In this document: positions 1-13,686 of the stretch, piece after piece | Layout: every line of letters begins with the position of its first letter | How positions within the stretch are numbered: the stretch's first letter is position 1 | From: Anthoceros angustus | Lineage: Eukaryota; Streptophyta; Anthocerotopsida; Anthocerotales; Anthocerotaceae | Reading direction: 5' to 3' | Length of the DNA: 64,000 bases | Assembly (NCBI GenBank): GCA_010909165.1 | Contig: VJWM01000151.1 | Span: 62,001-126,000 of the forward strand | Made by a program: the position numbers and the translations under genes | The notes under the pieces: generated by a model | What the model saw: only the letters and a program-made list of their open reading frames with translations | Told to the model about the DNA's origin: nothing | Databases searched by the model: none

Positions 1-1879
1 GCTCAATCGTCAAAGTGTCCCATCAATTATTTCCAAACTAGGCAATGCTACACCTATAATTTTAATGAGATCAAGGCCTCATTTGATCGCAAAAGCGAAG
101 AGGAAAAATTGGAAAATGGAAAGTGCTTGCATATGGACTTCAAGTACGAATGGAACAATTTCTTGCACAATTTACCTAAGCCAAGTCCTTCATATGACAA
201 CAACTGGATCAACATCGACATTATGTGAAAGAAAATACGAAATTGGATGGATAGATCAAATGTTATTGCACAAGACGATGTCCCACAAAATGTTGCCCCA
301 CAAGAAACTACAATAAAAGAAGGAGTATAAAATCAAGATTTATGTGAAAACAATGTCGACCACACTCCAAAATTTTATGATAGGAAGCCTGGATATAAAA
401 ACCCCAATCATATTGAAGGATGCCCTACGGCATATGTTGAAAAGTTATGCGAAAATTCCTAATACAAGGGTCCCATCACCTAGTTCCTGTTGGATCCAAT
501 CATGGTCAAGAGTATCCTCCGCACATATCCAAGGTTATGTGGAAATGACTAATACTACGGTCGCCACCGTGTTTTCTCGAGGCGATGATGTAGGGATTAC
601 TAGAAGCCATACGGAAAATAAAGACTACAAGAAAAATAGTATGGTATTTGCGCCAACAGCCCGTCCTTATGCGGAAAAAGTCGCTAGCATGCAATCATTG
701 TACGTCGAGGAAATGCTTCAATTGATGGAACAATTACGACAACAACATAGCTGGAAAAACGAGATACTACGTCGAAATAGCCGATGAATTGGCTCAATCA
801 CAAAAGTGTCCCATCAATTATTTCCAAACTAGGCAATGCTACACCTATAATTTTAATGAGATCAAGGCCTCATTTGATCGCAAAAGCGAAGAGGAAAAAT
901 TGGAAAAATGGAAAGTGCTTGCATATGGACTTCAAGTACGAATGGAACAATTTCTTGCAATAAGCAATTTACCTAAGCCAAGTCCTTCATATGACAACAA
1001 CTGGATCAACATCGACATTATGTGAAAGAAAATAATGAAATTGGATGGATAGATCAAATGTTATTGCACAAGACGATGTCCCACAAAATGTTGCCCCACA
1101 AGAAACTACAATAAAAGAAGGAGTATAAATCAAGATTTATGTGAAAACAATGTCGACCACACTCCAAAATTTTATGATAGGAAGCCTGGATATAAAAACC
1201 CCAATCATATTGAAGGATGCCCTACGGCATATGTTGAAAAGTTATGCGAAAATTCCTAATACAAGGGTCCCATCACCTAGTTCGTGTTGGATCCAATCAT
1301 GGTCAAGAGTATCCTCCAAGGTTATTCAAAATTCCTAATACAAGGGTCACTAATACAAACACGAAAAGCAATATGGTAATGGTAACAACCCGTCCTTCTC
1401 TAGAAAATCCTAGTACCATGCAACCATTGCATGACGCAGAAAATAAAATGCTTCAATTCATGAAAACAATGAGGACAACATAGGAGAAATAATGAGACAA
1501 TGCTTGCTGAAACAGCTAATGAAATGGCGCAAATGTGTCAAACTGTCCCATCAATCATTTCCAAATAAGAGAAAGCTACACCATTAATCTATCTTTAATG
1601 CAATCAAGGCCTCATTTGATCGCAAAACGAAGAGGAGAATTTGGGAAAATGAAAAGTGCTTGGATATAGACGTCAAATACGAAAGAAACAATTTCTTGCA
1701 CTAGCAATTTACCTAAGCCAAGTCCTTCATATGACAACAACTGGATCAACATCGACATTATGTGAAAGAAAATAATGAAATTGGATGGATAGATCAAATG
1801 TTATTGCACAAGACGATGTCCCACAAATGTTGCCCCACAAGAAACTACAATAAAAGAAGGAGTATAAATCAAGATTTAT

Positions 1880-2224
1880 GTGAAAACAATGTCTACCACA
1901 CTCCAAAATTTTATGATAGGAAGCCTGGATATAAAAACCCCAATCATATTGAAGGATGCCCTACGGCATATGTTGAAAAGTTATGCGAAAATTCCTAATA
2001 CAAGGGTCCCATCACCTAGTTCTCGTGTTGGATCCAATCATGGTCAAGAGTATCCTCCAAGGTTATTCAAAATTCCTAATACAAGGGTCACTAATACAAA
2101 CACGAAAAGCAATATGGTAATGGTAACAACCCGTCCTTCTCTAGAAAATCCTAGTACCATGCAACCATTGCATGACGCAGAAAATAAAATGCTTCAATTC
2201 ATGAAAACAATGAGGACAACATAG
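1880..2224 (+). pseudogene. C-module coding stretch, longest open copy
   Basis: The useful frame covers KIPNTRVPSPSSRVGSNHGQ, then a second NTRV repeat, SNMVMVTTRPSLENPS and a helix DAENKMLQFMKTMR before the stop. The first ~35 codons of the open frame are out of phase with the FYDRKPGYK repeat that normally begins C; the phase changes at a run of A near 1977. C therefore contains a third copy of the FYD...NTRV repeat seen twice in A, and its C-terminal helix corresponds to VEEMLQLMEQLR in late A. Function unknown. Confidence 0.45.
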
Positions 2225-2894
2225 GAGAAATAATGAGACAATGCTTGCTGAAACAGCTAATGAAATGGCGCAAATGTGTCAAACTGTCCCATCAATCATT
2301 TCCAAATAAGAGAAAGCTACACCATTAATCTATCTTTAATGCAATCTGCCTCATTTGATCGCAAAAGCGAAGAGGAGAATTTGGGAAAATGAAAAGTGCT
2401 TGGATATAGACGTCAAATACGAAAGAAACAATTTCTTGCACTAAGAAGTTTACTTAAGCCAAGTCCTTCATGTGACAACAAGTCGGATCAACAACAACAT
2501 TACGTGAAACAAATATAAAATTTGATAGATAAATCAATGTGATTGCACAAGACGATGTCTCACAAATGTTGCATTACCGGCTTATGATAAAAGGACGAGT
2601 AAAAAAATCACAATCTACATGAAAATTAGGGCCCATATCAAAATTTAGTAATTCCTTCTAGTGCTATGCTATTTGAGAACAATCTTATTTTCATAGTAAC
2701 CTTTAAATATGATTAGTTAGATGTTATTAATCAATCCTTGGCCTTTGAAAATCGGACCTTCTATAATGTCTTTGATTGACCCTACCATATGTCAAGATTT
2801 AAACCAAAATACAAATCAAAATTTATCCTTGGCCTTTGAAAAGTAGTCTTCTTTGATTTTGAGTCCTTGGTCTTTGAATCTCTCACTACGACGA

Positions 2895-2902
2895 CTATAA
2901 AT
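2895..2902 (+). promoter_or_regulatory. T promoter TATA box, unit 0
   Basis: CTATAAAT is followed about 30 bp later by CACACTAATTAGTTATCAAAC, a likely start region, and a leader with no ATG until GACAATGG about 120 bp on. Upstream lie three spaced repeats of the type CCTTGG(C/T)CTTTGAA (in this unit near 2737, 2827 and 2864) and a TTGACC element in TTTGATTGACCC. The spacer just before the box reads CTCACTACGACGA. The arrangement is that of a plant core promoter. Confidence 0.6.
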
Positions 2903-4479
2903 GTGCCACCAGCCACACTAATTAGTTATCAAACAAGCTCAACCTTTGACGACCCTTGGTGCATTTCACGAGTAGCTAGTGACTTTCAAGCGTGAAGTTA
3001 CAACATTTTGTTTTGGTGACAATGGTGTCGTGAAAAGGTTTTGAAGAATTTGATGAGGAAATCAAGCCCGATTTCCAAAGAGGATTCATCGCAATTGTTT
3101 TCATTGTTAGTATCCGCTGCAGACGGATAAAACTTGTGTTTCTATTGCGAGACGGATAACATTTCCTCGTTGCTCATATGTCCCGTAGCTTGTTCACCAT
3201 GCTTCTTAAAACTTCGTAGATATCCTTTATCAATCATAAGATGTCGAGATAAGGAGGTTATGAAAACACTTGACATGGAGCACCGTGAGAAAATGCTTGT
3301 GGGGCTTCTATCGCCTCAACTATTATGGTGCATTTTAGAGTGGAAACCATACATGCATCGGTTGCAACCTTAACATGCATCGTTGCAACCTAAGAATTCT
3401 TCAAGCACGCTTTCAAGAAGATCACGCCGAGGTTACCTTCTTGTAAGATCATTTGATGAGCGAAGAGGAGCACAAGTTACACAATCATATTCTTGAATTG
3501 GTGGAGAAAGGAATTCTTCAATTTTGAAATGGATGATCACACTTGCAAAAGGAATGTAAATGCAAGATCATATTCATTAATTTATTTTAGCAGTGATATA
3601 TTCATTTTATTCTCTTTCCTACTTCATGTTTTGAAATGTTTGCAAACCATCATTATGTTACCGAGATCATTTAACTCACGGCGCTGCTTTCGTCCACCTT
3701 CAGAATCGCAATTTACAAGACCGGCACGGATCTCCATCGTAACACGCCCCTAGAAGATCTAAATCGCTTTGCTTCAATCGACAAATGTTGCACTGATCCG
3801 GGAAGGCCCGCCATTCAACGCTCTCCTTAAGATATGGGCTATTGAGCTCCAAGAAGTCTCGAGGCGAGTGGATGCCCGAGCCGTGAATTTTTGGGGCTCG
3901 TCTTGAAATACTTGGGAAAGATGGTGCGGATGAGAAACACCAAGGCGAAAAGCGGAGCACAACCCGTGATTTTGGTACAAGCGGTAGAGAGTCTACCATG
4001 CCAATTTTTCACAACGCTTGATCTATTGGGTGTCGCTTTAGTTGCGTCTTCTAGAAGCCGTCGATAACCGCTCCATAATGAAATGCTGGTAAGTAGCTTC
4101 TAGACAAGGTTTTAGTATAGTTAATTAGCAATATTCTAGGAAAGTGATAAAATAGAAATAGTGATAATATAGAAGAAAATAGAAAGAGTGATAATATAGA
4201 AGCCATGGGTGCCCTAGTCTATATATGTCCTATATACTCACACATATATTATGTATCTTGTGTTGGGTTTTCTATGTTATCTTAGGTTATAATTATTCTA
4301 AAGTAGGTATTTGTTTTCATATCTTTGTGTTTGGCCTCTAAAGTTGTCTGTGCACCTTGTGAACACGAACGGTGGTACAAGAATAACCGAGGCGTTAAAG
4401 AATTTTACAGTATTCACAAATCGTCACACCATCCAAGAAAAACACATAGCTTGATTAGAGAAAGCTCTAAGGAAAAGAA

Positions 4480-6238
4480 ATGGCTGCTCAATGACTTCAT
4501 CTAGCATAAATACACGTGGTGACAAGAGGAGGTTTAACGGTCCGAAAATACCAATGATAATAGGAAAACGCTACTACGTAAAAAGATTCAACGACCAAGT
4601 TCAAAAGGAAATCGAGATTCACATGGTCAAGCTCCTCAACTACTTCAGAAACTCAAACCCAACTGCTTACTGCTCATCCGCTTATACTTTGAGTTCTATC
4701 CCATATGTCATTCCACAAACCTCCTCTACATCACAAGACGCGGTCCGCCACACAACAATTTTGGACATAATATCAACCATACTTCAAAATTTTACGATGG
4801 GAACGATATCAAAAATTCCAATCTTGTTCAAGGATGCCCTCGGCATATTTTGAAAATTATGGGCAAATGACTAATACGAGGGTCTCATCACCTACTTCGT
4901 GTTGGATCCAACCATGTTCAAGGATATCCACGTGCACATGTTCAAGGTCATGCGAAAATGATTAATACTACTAGGGCTGCATTTTATGATGCTAACAATA
5001 TTCAAACTCCAATCATGTTCAAGGATGCCTCCGCATATTATGAAGATGATGTTAAAATGACTAATACTAGGGTCCCATCACCTAGTTCTCGTGTTGGATT
5101 TGATCGTGGTCAAGGATATCCTCGCACATATCCAAGGTTATGTGGAAATGACTAATACTACGGCCTCGCCACCGTGTTTTCGAGGCGATGATGTAGGGAT
5201 TACTAGAAGCCATACGGAAAATAAAGACTACAAGAAAATAGTATGGTATTTGCGCCAACAGCCCGTCCTTATGCGGAAAAAGTCGCTAGCATGCAATCAT
5301 TGTACGTCGAGGAAATGCTTCAATTGATGGAAACAATTACGACAACAACATAGCTGGAAAAACGAGATACTACGTGCGAAATAGCCGATGAATTGGCTCA
5401 ATCGTCAAAGTGTCCCATCAATTATTTCCAAACTAGGCAATGCTACACCTATAATTTTAATGAGATCAAGGCCTCATTTGATCGCAAAAGCGAAGAGGAA
5501 AAATTGGAAAAATGGAAAGTGCTTGCATATGGACTTCAAGTACGAATGGAACAATTTCTTGCAATAAGCAATTTACCTAAGCCAAGTCCTTCATATGACA
5601 ACAACTGGATCAACATCGACATTATGTGAAAGAAATACTTGGGAAAGATGGTGCGGATGAGAAACACCAACAAAAGCGGCGGAAGCACAACCCGTGATTT
5701 TGGTACAAGCGGCCGAGTCTACCATGCCAATTTTTCACAACGCTTGGATCTATTGGGTGTCGTTTAGTTGCGTCTTCTAGAAGCCATACGGAAAATAAAA
5801 TGCTTCAATTCATGAAAATTATGGGCAAATGACTAATGAAATGGTAAGTAGCTTCTAGACAAGGTTTTAGTATAGTTAATTAGCAATATTCTAGGAAAGT
5901 GATAAAATAGAAATAGTGATAATATAGAAGAAAATAGAAAGAGTGATAATATAGAAGTCGCCATGGGTGCCCTAGTCTATATATGTCCTATATACTCACA
6001 CATATATTATGTATCTTGTGTTGGGTTTTCTATGTTATCTTAGGTTATAATTATTCTAAAGTAGGTATTTGTTTTCATATCTTTGTGTTTGGCCTCTAAA
6101 GTTGTCTGTGTGCACCTTGTGAACACGAAACGGTGGTACAAGAATAACCGAGGCGTTAAAGAATTTTACAAGACACAAATCGTCACACCATCCAAGAAAA
6201 ACACATAGCTTGATTAGAGAAAGCTCTAAGGAAAAGAA
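4480..6238 (+). repeat. Array unit 1 (short, B joined to I)
   Basis: A runs from the ATG at 4480, followed by B (5410). Near 5633 the sequence leaves the B/C border at the word GAAATAC and enters I, skipping C, D, E, T, F, G and H. Between about 5775 and 5850 it passes through fragments of I, A, C, A, D and J before resuming at the GTAAGT donor. The fourth and fifth codons of the A start read CAA TGA, so the ATG frame stops after four residues. Confidence 0.85.
5775..5850 (+). other. Five-part mosaic junction
   Basis: In about 75 bp the sequence passes from I (CTTCTAGAAGCC) to late A (CATACGGAAAATAAA), to the end of C (ATGCTTCAATTCATGAAAA), to mid A (TTATGGGCAAATGACTAAT), to D (GAAATGG) and then to the end of I/J (GTAAGTAGC). 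Each step uses a few shared bases. The same sequences occur intact and far apart in complete units, so the mosaic is secondary. Confidence 0.85.
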
Positions 6239-8510
6239 ATGGCTGCTCAATGACTTCATCTAGCATAAATACACGTGGTGACAAGAGGAGGTTTAACGGG
6301 TCCGAAAATACCAATGATAATAGGAAAACGCTAACGTAAAAAGATTCAACGACCAAGTTCAAAAGGAAATCGAGATTCACATGGTCAAGCTCCTCAACTA
6401 CTTCAGAAACTCAAACCCCAACTGCTTACTGCTCATCCGCTTATACTTTGAGTTCTATCCCCGCATATGTCATTCCACAAACCTCCTCTACATCACAAGA
6501 CGCGGTCCGCCACACAACAATTTTGGACATAATATCAACCATACTTCAAAATTTTACGATGGGAACGATATCAAAATTCCAATCTTGTTCAAGGATGCCT
6601 CCGGCATATTTTGAAAATTATGGGCAAATGACTAATACGAGGGTCTCATCACCTACTTCGTGTTGGATCCAACCATGTTCAAGGATATCCACGTGCACAT
6701 GTTCAAGGTCATGCGAAAATGATTAATACTACTAGGGCTGCATTTTATGATGCGAACAATATTCAAACTCCAATCATGTTCAAGGATGCCTCCGCATATT
6801 ATGAAGATGATGTTAAAATGACTAATACTAGGGTCCCATCACCTAGTTCTCGTGTTGGATTTGATCGTGGTCAAGGATATCCACGTGCACATGTTCAAGG
6901 TCATGCGAAAATGATTAATACTACGGCCTCGCCACCGTGTTTTCCGAGGCGATGATGTAGGGATTACTAGAAGCCATACGGAAAATAAAGACTACAAGAA
7001 AATAGTATGGTATTTGCGCCAACAGCCCGTCCTTATGCGGAAGCATGCAATCATTGTACGTCGAGGAAATGCTTCAATTGATGGAAACAATTACGACAAC
7101 ATAGCTGGAAAAACGAGATACTACGTGCGAAATAGCCGATGAATTGGCTCAATCGTCAAAGTGTCCCATCAATTATTTCCAAACTAGGCAATGCTACACC
7201 TATAATTTTAATGAGATCAAGGCCTCATTTGATCGCAAAAGCGAAGAGGAAAAATTGGAAAAATGGAAAGTGCTTGCATATGGACTTCAAGTACGAATGG
7301 AACAATTTCTTGCAATAAGCAATTTACCTAAGCCAAGTCCTTCATATGACAAATAACTGGATCAACATCGACATTATGTGAAAGAAATACGAAATTGGAT
7401 GGATAGATCAAATGTTATTGCACAAGACGATGTCCCACAAAATGTTGCCCCACAAGAAACTACAATAAAAGAAGGAGTATAAAATCAAGATTTATGTGAA
7501 AACAATGTCGACCACACTCCAAAATTTTATGATAGGAAGCCTGGATATAAAAACCCCAATCATATTGAAGGATGCCCTACGGCATATGTTGAAAGTTATG
7601 CGAAAATTCCTAATACAAGGGTCCCATCACCTAGTTCTCGTGTTGGATCCAATCATGGTCAAGAGTATCCTCCGAAAGGTTATTCAAAATTCCTAATACA
7701 AGGGTCACTAATACAAACACGAAAAGCAATATGGTAATGGTAACAACCCGTCCTTCTCTAGAAAATCCTAGTACCATGCAACCATTGCATGACGCAGAAA
7801 AATAAAATGCTTCAATTCATGAAAACAATGAGGACAACATAGGAGAAATAATGAGACAATGCTTGCTGAAAATGACTAATGAAATGGCGCAAATGTGTCA
7901 AACTGTCCCATCAATCATTTCCAAATAAGAGAAAGCTACACCATTAATCTATCTTTAATGCAATCGGCCTCATTTGATGCAAAACGAAGAGGAGAATTTG
8001 GGAAAATGAAAAGTGCTTGGATATAGACGTCAAATACGAAAGAAACAATTTCTTGCACTAAGAAGTTTACTTAAGCCAAGTCCTTCATGTGACAACAAGT
8101 CGGATCAACAACAACATTACGTGAAACAAATATAAAATTTGATAGATAAATCAATGTGATTGCACAAGACGATGTCTCACAAAATGTTGCCGCACACGGC
8201 TTATGATAAAAGGACGAGTAAAAAATCACAATCTACATGAAAATTAGGGCCCATATCAAAATTTAGTAATTCCTTCTAGTGCTATGCTATTTGAGAACAA
8301 TCTTATTTTCATAGTAACCTTTAAATATGATTAGTTAGATGTTATTAATCAATCCTTGGCCTTTGAAAATCAGACCTTCTATAATGTCTTTGATTGACCC
8401 TACCATATGTCAAGATTTAAACCAAAATACAAATCAAAATTTATCCTTGGCCTTTGAAAAGTAGTCTTCTTTGATTTTGAGTCCTTGGTCTTTGAATCTC
8501 TTTCTGACGA

Positions 8511-8518
8511 CTATAAAT
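8511..8518 (+). promoter_or_regulatory. T promoter TATA box, unit 2
   Basis: Same promoter; the spacer before the box is TTTCTGACGA, shorter than in unit 0. The first CTTTGAA repeat is followed by AATCAGACC rather than AATCGGACC, a rare substitution. Confidence 0.6.
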
Positions 8519-8966
8519 GTGCCACCAGCCACACTAATTAGTTATCAAACAAGCTCAACCTTTGACGACCCTTGGTGCATTTCCGAGTAGCTAGTGACTT
8601 TTCAAGCGTGAAGTTACAACATTTTGTTTTGGTGACAATGGTGTCTGTGAAAAGGTTTTGAAGAATTTGATGAGGAAATCAAGCCCGATTTCCAAAGAGG
8701 ATTCATCGCAATTGTTTTCAGCCGTTAGTATCCGCTGCATGACGGATAAAACTTGTGTTTCTATTGCGAGACGGATAACATTTCCGTTCTGCTCATATGT
8801 CCCGTAGCTTGTTCACCATGCTTCTTAAAACTTCGTAGATATCCTTTATCAATCATAAGATGTCGATAAGGAGGTTATGAAAACACTTGACATGGAGCAC
8901 CGTGAGAAAATGCTTGTGGGGCTTCTATCGCCTCAACTATTATGGTGCATTTTAGAGTGGAAACCA

Positions 8967-9010
8967 TAACATGCATCGGTTGCAACCTTAACATGCATCG
9001 GTTGCAACCT
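8967..9010 (+). repeat. 22-bp direct repeat in G
   Basis: Two perfect copies of TAACATGCATCGGTTGCAACCT stand head to tail in module G. Most G modules have the same pair; in some units one copy has lost a G or GG at the CATCGG CpG site (for example 3375, 18018, 36265 and 43045). It is a useful small marker of the CpG-linked length changes. Confidence 0.8.
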
Positions 9011-11041
9011 AAGAATTCTTCAAGCACGCTTTCAAGAAGATCACGTCGAGGTTACCTTCTTGTAAGATCATTTGATGAGCGTAAAGAGGAGCACAAGTTA
9101 CACAATCATATTCTTGAATTGGTGGAGAAAGGAATTCTTCAATTTTGAAATGGATGATCACACTTGCAAAAGGAATGTAAATGCAAGATCATATTCATTA
9201 ATTTATTTTAGCGTGATATATTCATTTTATTCTCTTTCCTACTTCATGTTTTGAAATGTTTGCAAACCATCATTATGTTACCGAGATCATTTAACTCACA
9301 CGCTTTCAAGAAGATCACGAGGTTACCTTCTTGTAAGATCATTTGATGAGGAAATCAAGCCCGATTTCCAAAGAGGATTCATCGCAATTTACAGATGCAC
9401 GGATCTCCATCGTAACACGGCCCCTAGAAGATCTAAATCGCCTTTGCTTCAATCGACAAATGTTGCACTGATCCGGGAAGGCGCCATTCAACGCGCCTCC
9501 TTAAGATATGGGCTATTGAGCTCCAAGAAGTCTCGAGGCGCGAGTGGATGCCTCGAGCTGAATTTTGGGGCTCGCCTTGAAATACTTGGGAAAGATGGTG
9601 CGGATGAGAAACACCAAGGCGGCGGAGCACAACCCGTGATTTTGGTACAAGCGGCCGAGAGTCTACCATGCCAATTTTTCACAACGCTTGGATCTATTGG
9701 GTGTCGTTCTAGTTGCGTCTTCTAGAAGCCGCCGATAACCGCTCCATAATGAAATGCTGGTAAGTAGCTTCTAGACAAGGTTTTAGTATAGTTAATTAGC
9801 AATATTCTAGGAAAGTGATAAAATAGAAATAGTGATAATATAGAAGAAAATAGAAAGAGTGATAATATAGAAGCGCCATGGGTGCCCTAGTCTATATATG
9901 TCCTATATACTCACACATATATTATGTATCTTGTGTTGGGTTTTCTATGTTATCTTAGGTTATAATTATTCTAAAGTAGGTATTTGTTTTCATATCTTTG
10001 TGTTTGGCCTCTAAAGTTGTCTGTGTGCACCTTGTGAACACGAAACGGTGGTACAAGAATAACCGAGGCGTTAAAGAATTTTACAAGATTTATGTGAAAA
10101 CAATGTCACACACCATCCAAGAAAAACACATAGCTTGATTAGAGAAAGCTCTAAGGAAAAGAAATGGCTGCTCAATGACTTCATCTAGCATAAATACACG
10201 TGGTGACAAGAGGAGGTTTAACGGGTCCGAAAATACCAATGATAATAGGAAAACGCTACTACGTAAAAAGATTCAACGACCAAGTTCAAAAGGAAATCGA
10301 GATTCACATGGTCAAGCTCCTCAACTACTTCAAACTCGAAACCCCAACTGCTTACTGCTCATCCGCTTATACTTTGAGTTCTATCCTCATATGTCATTCC
10401 ACAAACCTCCTCTACATCACAAGACGCGTCCGCCACACAACAATTTTGGACATAATATCAACCATACTTCAAAATTTTACGATGGGAACGATATCAAAAT
10501 TCCAATCTTGTTCAAGGATGCCCTCGCATATTTTGAAAATTATGGGCAAATGACTAATACGAGGGTCTCATCACCTACTTCGTGTTGGATCCAACCATGT
10601 TCAAGGATATCCACGTGCACATGTTCAAGGTCATGCGAAAATGATTAATACTACTAGGGCTGCATTTTATGATGCGAACAATATTCAAACTCCAATCATG
10701 TTCAAGGATGCCTCCGCATATTATGAAGATGATGTTAAAATGACTAATACTAGGGTCCCATCACCTAGTTCTCGTGTTGGATTTGATCGTGGTCAAGGAT
10801 ATCCTCCGCACATATCCAAGGTTATGTGGAAATGACTAATACTACGGTCGCCACCGTGTTTTCCGAGATGATGTAGGGATTACTAGAAGCCATACGGAAA
10901 ATAAAAGACTACAAGAAAAATAGTATGGTATTTGCGCCAACAGCCCGTCCTTATGCGGAAAAGTCGCTAGCATGCAATCATTGTACGTCGAGGAAATGCT
11001 TCAATTGATGGAACAATTACGACAACAACATAGCTGGAAAA

Positions 11042-11301
11042 CGAGATACTACGTCGAAATAGCCGATGAATTGGCTCAATCAAGGCCAAAGTGTCCCATC
11101 AATTATTTCCAAACTAGGCAATGCTACACCTATAATTTTAATGAGATCAAGGCCTCATTTGATCGCAAAAGCGAGATACTACGTCGAAATAGCCGATGAA
11201 TTGGCTCAATCAAGGCCAAAGTGTCCCATCAATTATTTCCAAACTAGGCAATGCTACACCTATAATTTTAATGAGATCAAGGCCTCATTTGATCGCAAAA
11301 G
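11042..11301 (+). repeat. Exact 130-bp direct duplication
   Basis: 11042-11171 and 11172-11301 are identical head-to-tail copies covering the end of A and the first part of B. The join uses AAAAGCGA(A)GA, matching AAAACGAGA of late A. Confidence 0.9.
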
Positions 11302-12570
11302 CGAAGAGGAAAAATTGGAAAATGGAAAGTGCTTGCATATGGACTTCAAGTACGAATGGAACAATTTCTTGCAATAAGCAATTTACCTAAGCCAAGTCCT
11401 TCATATGACAACAACTGGATCAACATCGACATTATGTGAAAGAAATACGAAATTGGATGGATAGATCAAATGTTATTGCACAAGACGATGTCCCACAAAA
11501 TGTTGCCCCACAAGAAACTACAATAAAAGAAGGAGTATAAATCAAGATTTATGTGAAAACAATGTCGACCACACTCCAAAATTTTATGATAGGAAGCCTG
11601 GATATAAAAACCCCAATCATATTGAAGGATGCCCTCGGCATATGTTGAAAGTTATGCGAAAATTCCTAATACAAGGGTCCCATCACCTAGTTCTCGTGTT
11701 GGATCCAATCATGGTCAAGAGTATCCTCCGAAAGGTTATTCAAAATTCCTAATACAAGGGTCACTAATACAAACACGAAAAGCAATATGGTAATGGTAAC
11801 AACCCGTCCTTCTCTAGAAAATCCTAGTACCATGCAACCATTGCATGACGCAGAAAAATAAAATGCTTCAATTCATGAAAACAATGAGGACAACATAGGA
11901 GAAATAATGAGACAATGCTTGCTGAAACAGCTAATGAAATGGCGCAAATGTGTCAAACTGTCCCATCAATCATTTCCAAATAAGAGAAAGCTACACCATT
12001 AATCTATCTTTAATGCAATCGGCCTCATTTGATCGCAAAACGAAGAGGAGAATTTGGGAAAATGAAAAGTGCTTGGATATAGACGCCAAATACGAAAGAA
12101 ACAATTTCTTGCACTAAGAAGTTTACTTAAGCCAAGTCCTTCATGTGACAACAAGTCGGATCAACAACAACATTACGTGAAACAAATATAAAATTTGATA
12201 GATAAATCAATGTGATTGCACAAGACGATGTCTCACAAAATGTTGCCGCACACGGCTTATGATAAAAGGACGAGTAAAAAAAAATCACAATCTACATGAA
12301 AATTAGGGCCCATATCAAAATTTAGTAATTCCTTCTAGTGCTATGCTATTTGAGAACAATCTTATTTTCATAGTAACCTTTAAATATGATTAGTTAGATG
12401 TTATTAATCAATCCTTGGCCTTTGAAAATCGACCTTCTATAATGTCTTTGATTGACCCTACCATATGTCAAGATTTAAACCAAAATACAAATCAAAATTT
12501 ATCCTTGGCCTTTGAAAAGTAGTCTTCTTTGATTTTGAGTCCTTGGTCTTTGAATCTCTCGCACGGACGA

Positions 12571-12578
12571 CTATAAAT
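12571..12578 (+). promoter_or_regulatory. T promoter TATA box, unit 3 first copy
   Basis: Spacer CTCGCACGGACGA. It belongs to the first of two promoter blocks in unit 3 and drives an F-G-H block that does not continue to I. Confidence 0.58.
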
Positions 12579-13678
12579 GTGCCACCAGCCACACTAATTA
12601 GTTATCAAACAAGCTCAACCTTTTGACGACCCTTGGTGCATTTCACCGAGTAGCTAGTGACTTTTCAAGCGTGAAGTTACAACATTTTGTTTTGGTGACA
12701 ATGGTGTCTGTGAAAAGGTTTTGAAGAATTTGATGAGGAAATCAAGCCCGATTTCCAAAGAGGATTCATCGCAATTGTTTCAGTTAGTATCCGTTGCAGA
12801 CGGATAAAACTTGTGTTTCTATTGCGAGACGGATAACATTTCCGTTCTGCTCATATGTCCCGTAGCTTGTTCACCATGCTTCTTAAAACTTCGTGAGATA
12901 TCCTTTATCAATCATAAGATGTCGATAAGGAGGTTATGAAAACACTTGACATGGAGCACCGTGAGAAAATGCTTGTGGGGCTTCTATCGCCTCAACTATT
13001 ATGGTGCATTTTAGAGTGGAAACCATAACATGCATCGGTTGCAACCTTAACATGCATCGGTTGCAACCTAAGAATTCTTCAAGCACGCTTTCAAGAAGAT
13101 CACGTCGAGGTTACCTTCTTGTAAGATCATTTGATGAGCGTAAAGAGGAGCACAAGTTACACAATCATATTCTTGAATTGGTGGAGAAAGGAATTCTTCA
13201 ATTTTGAAATGGATGATCACACTTGCAAAAGGAATGTAAATGCAAGATCATATTCATTAATTTATTTTAGCAGTGATATATTCATTTTATTCTCTTTCCT
13301 ACTTCATGTTTTGAAATGTTTGCAAACCATCATTATGTTACCGAGATCATTTAACCTCACATGCTTTCGTTTTCGTCGTCCACCTTCAGAATCACAATCT
13401 ACATGAAAATTAGGGCCCATATCAAAATTTAGTAATTCCTTCTAGTGCTATGCTATTTGAGAACAATCTTATTTTCATAGTAACCTTTAAATATGATTAG
13501 TTAGATGTTATTAATCAATCCTTGGCCTTTGAAAATCGACCTTCTATAATGTCTTTGATTGACCCTACCATATGTCAAGATTTAAACCAAAATACAAATC
13601 AAAATTTATCCTTGGCCTTTGAAAAGTAGTCTTCTTTGATTTTGAGTCCTTGGTCTTTGAATCTCTCACTACGGACGA

Positions 13679-13686
13679 CTATAAAT
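13679..13686 (+). promoter_or_regulatory. T promoter TATA box, unit 3 second copy
   Basis: Spacer CTCACTACGGACGA. It lies 1108 bp after the previous box, as a result of the H-to-E switch at 13385. The leader has lost CCC in TTGACGACTTGG. Confidence 0.58.

Larger units (their letters stand above)
1..4479 (+). repeat. Array unit 0 (left-truncated, rearranged)
   Basis: The window opens inside B. The path is B (1), C (344), a switch near 510 to the end of A through the shared word TATCCTCCGCACAT, then B (789), C (1141), D (1471), a switch near 1690 from D back to the tail of B, C (1880), D (2213), E, promoter T (TATA at 2895), F, G, H, I, and donor/J up to 4479. It therefore has three C blocks and two D blocks but only one promoter and one exon I. 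The C/D pair at 1880-2224 is the longest open version of that part of the coding block. Confidence 0.85.
6239..10163 (+). repeat. Array unit 2 (near full length)
   Basis: This has the full module order A to J. Local switches are an internal skip in A near 6885, where one ATATCC...CAAGG repeat is swapped for another; an H-to-G-to-F-to-I mosaic at 9299-9400; and a piece of C inserted into J at about 10083-10110. The promoter TATA is at 8511. The A start again reads CAA TGA. In B, the clone-specific sequence ATGACAAATAAC closes the frame that is open in other copies. Confidence 0.87.
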
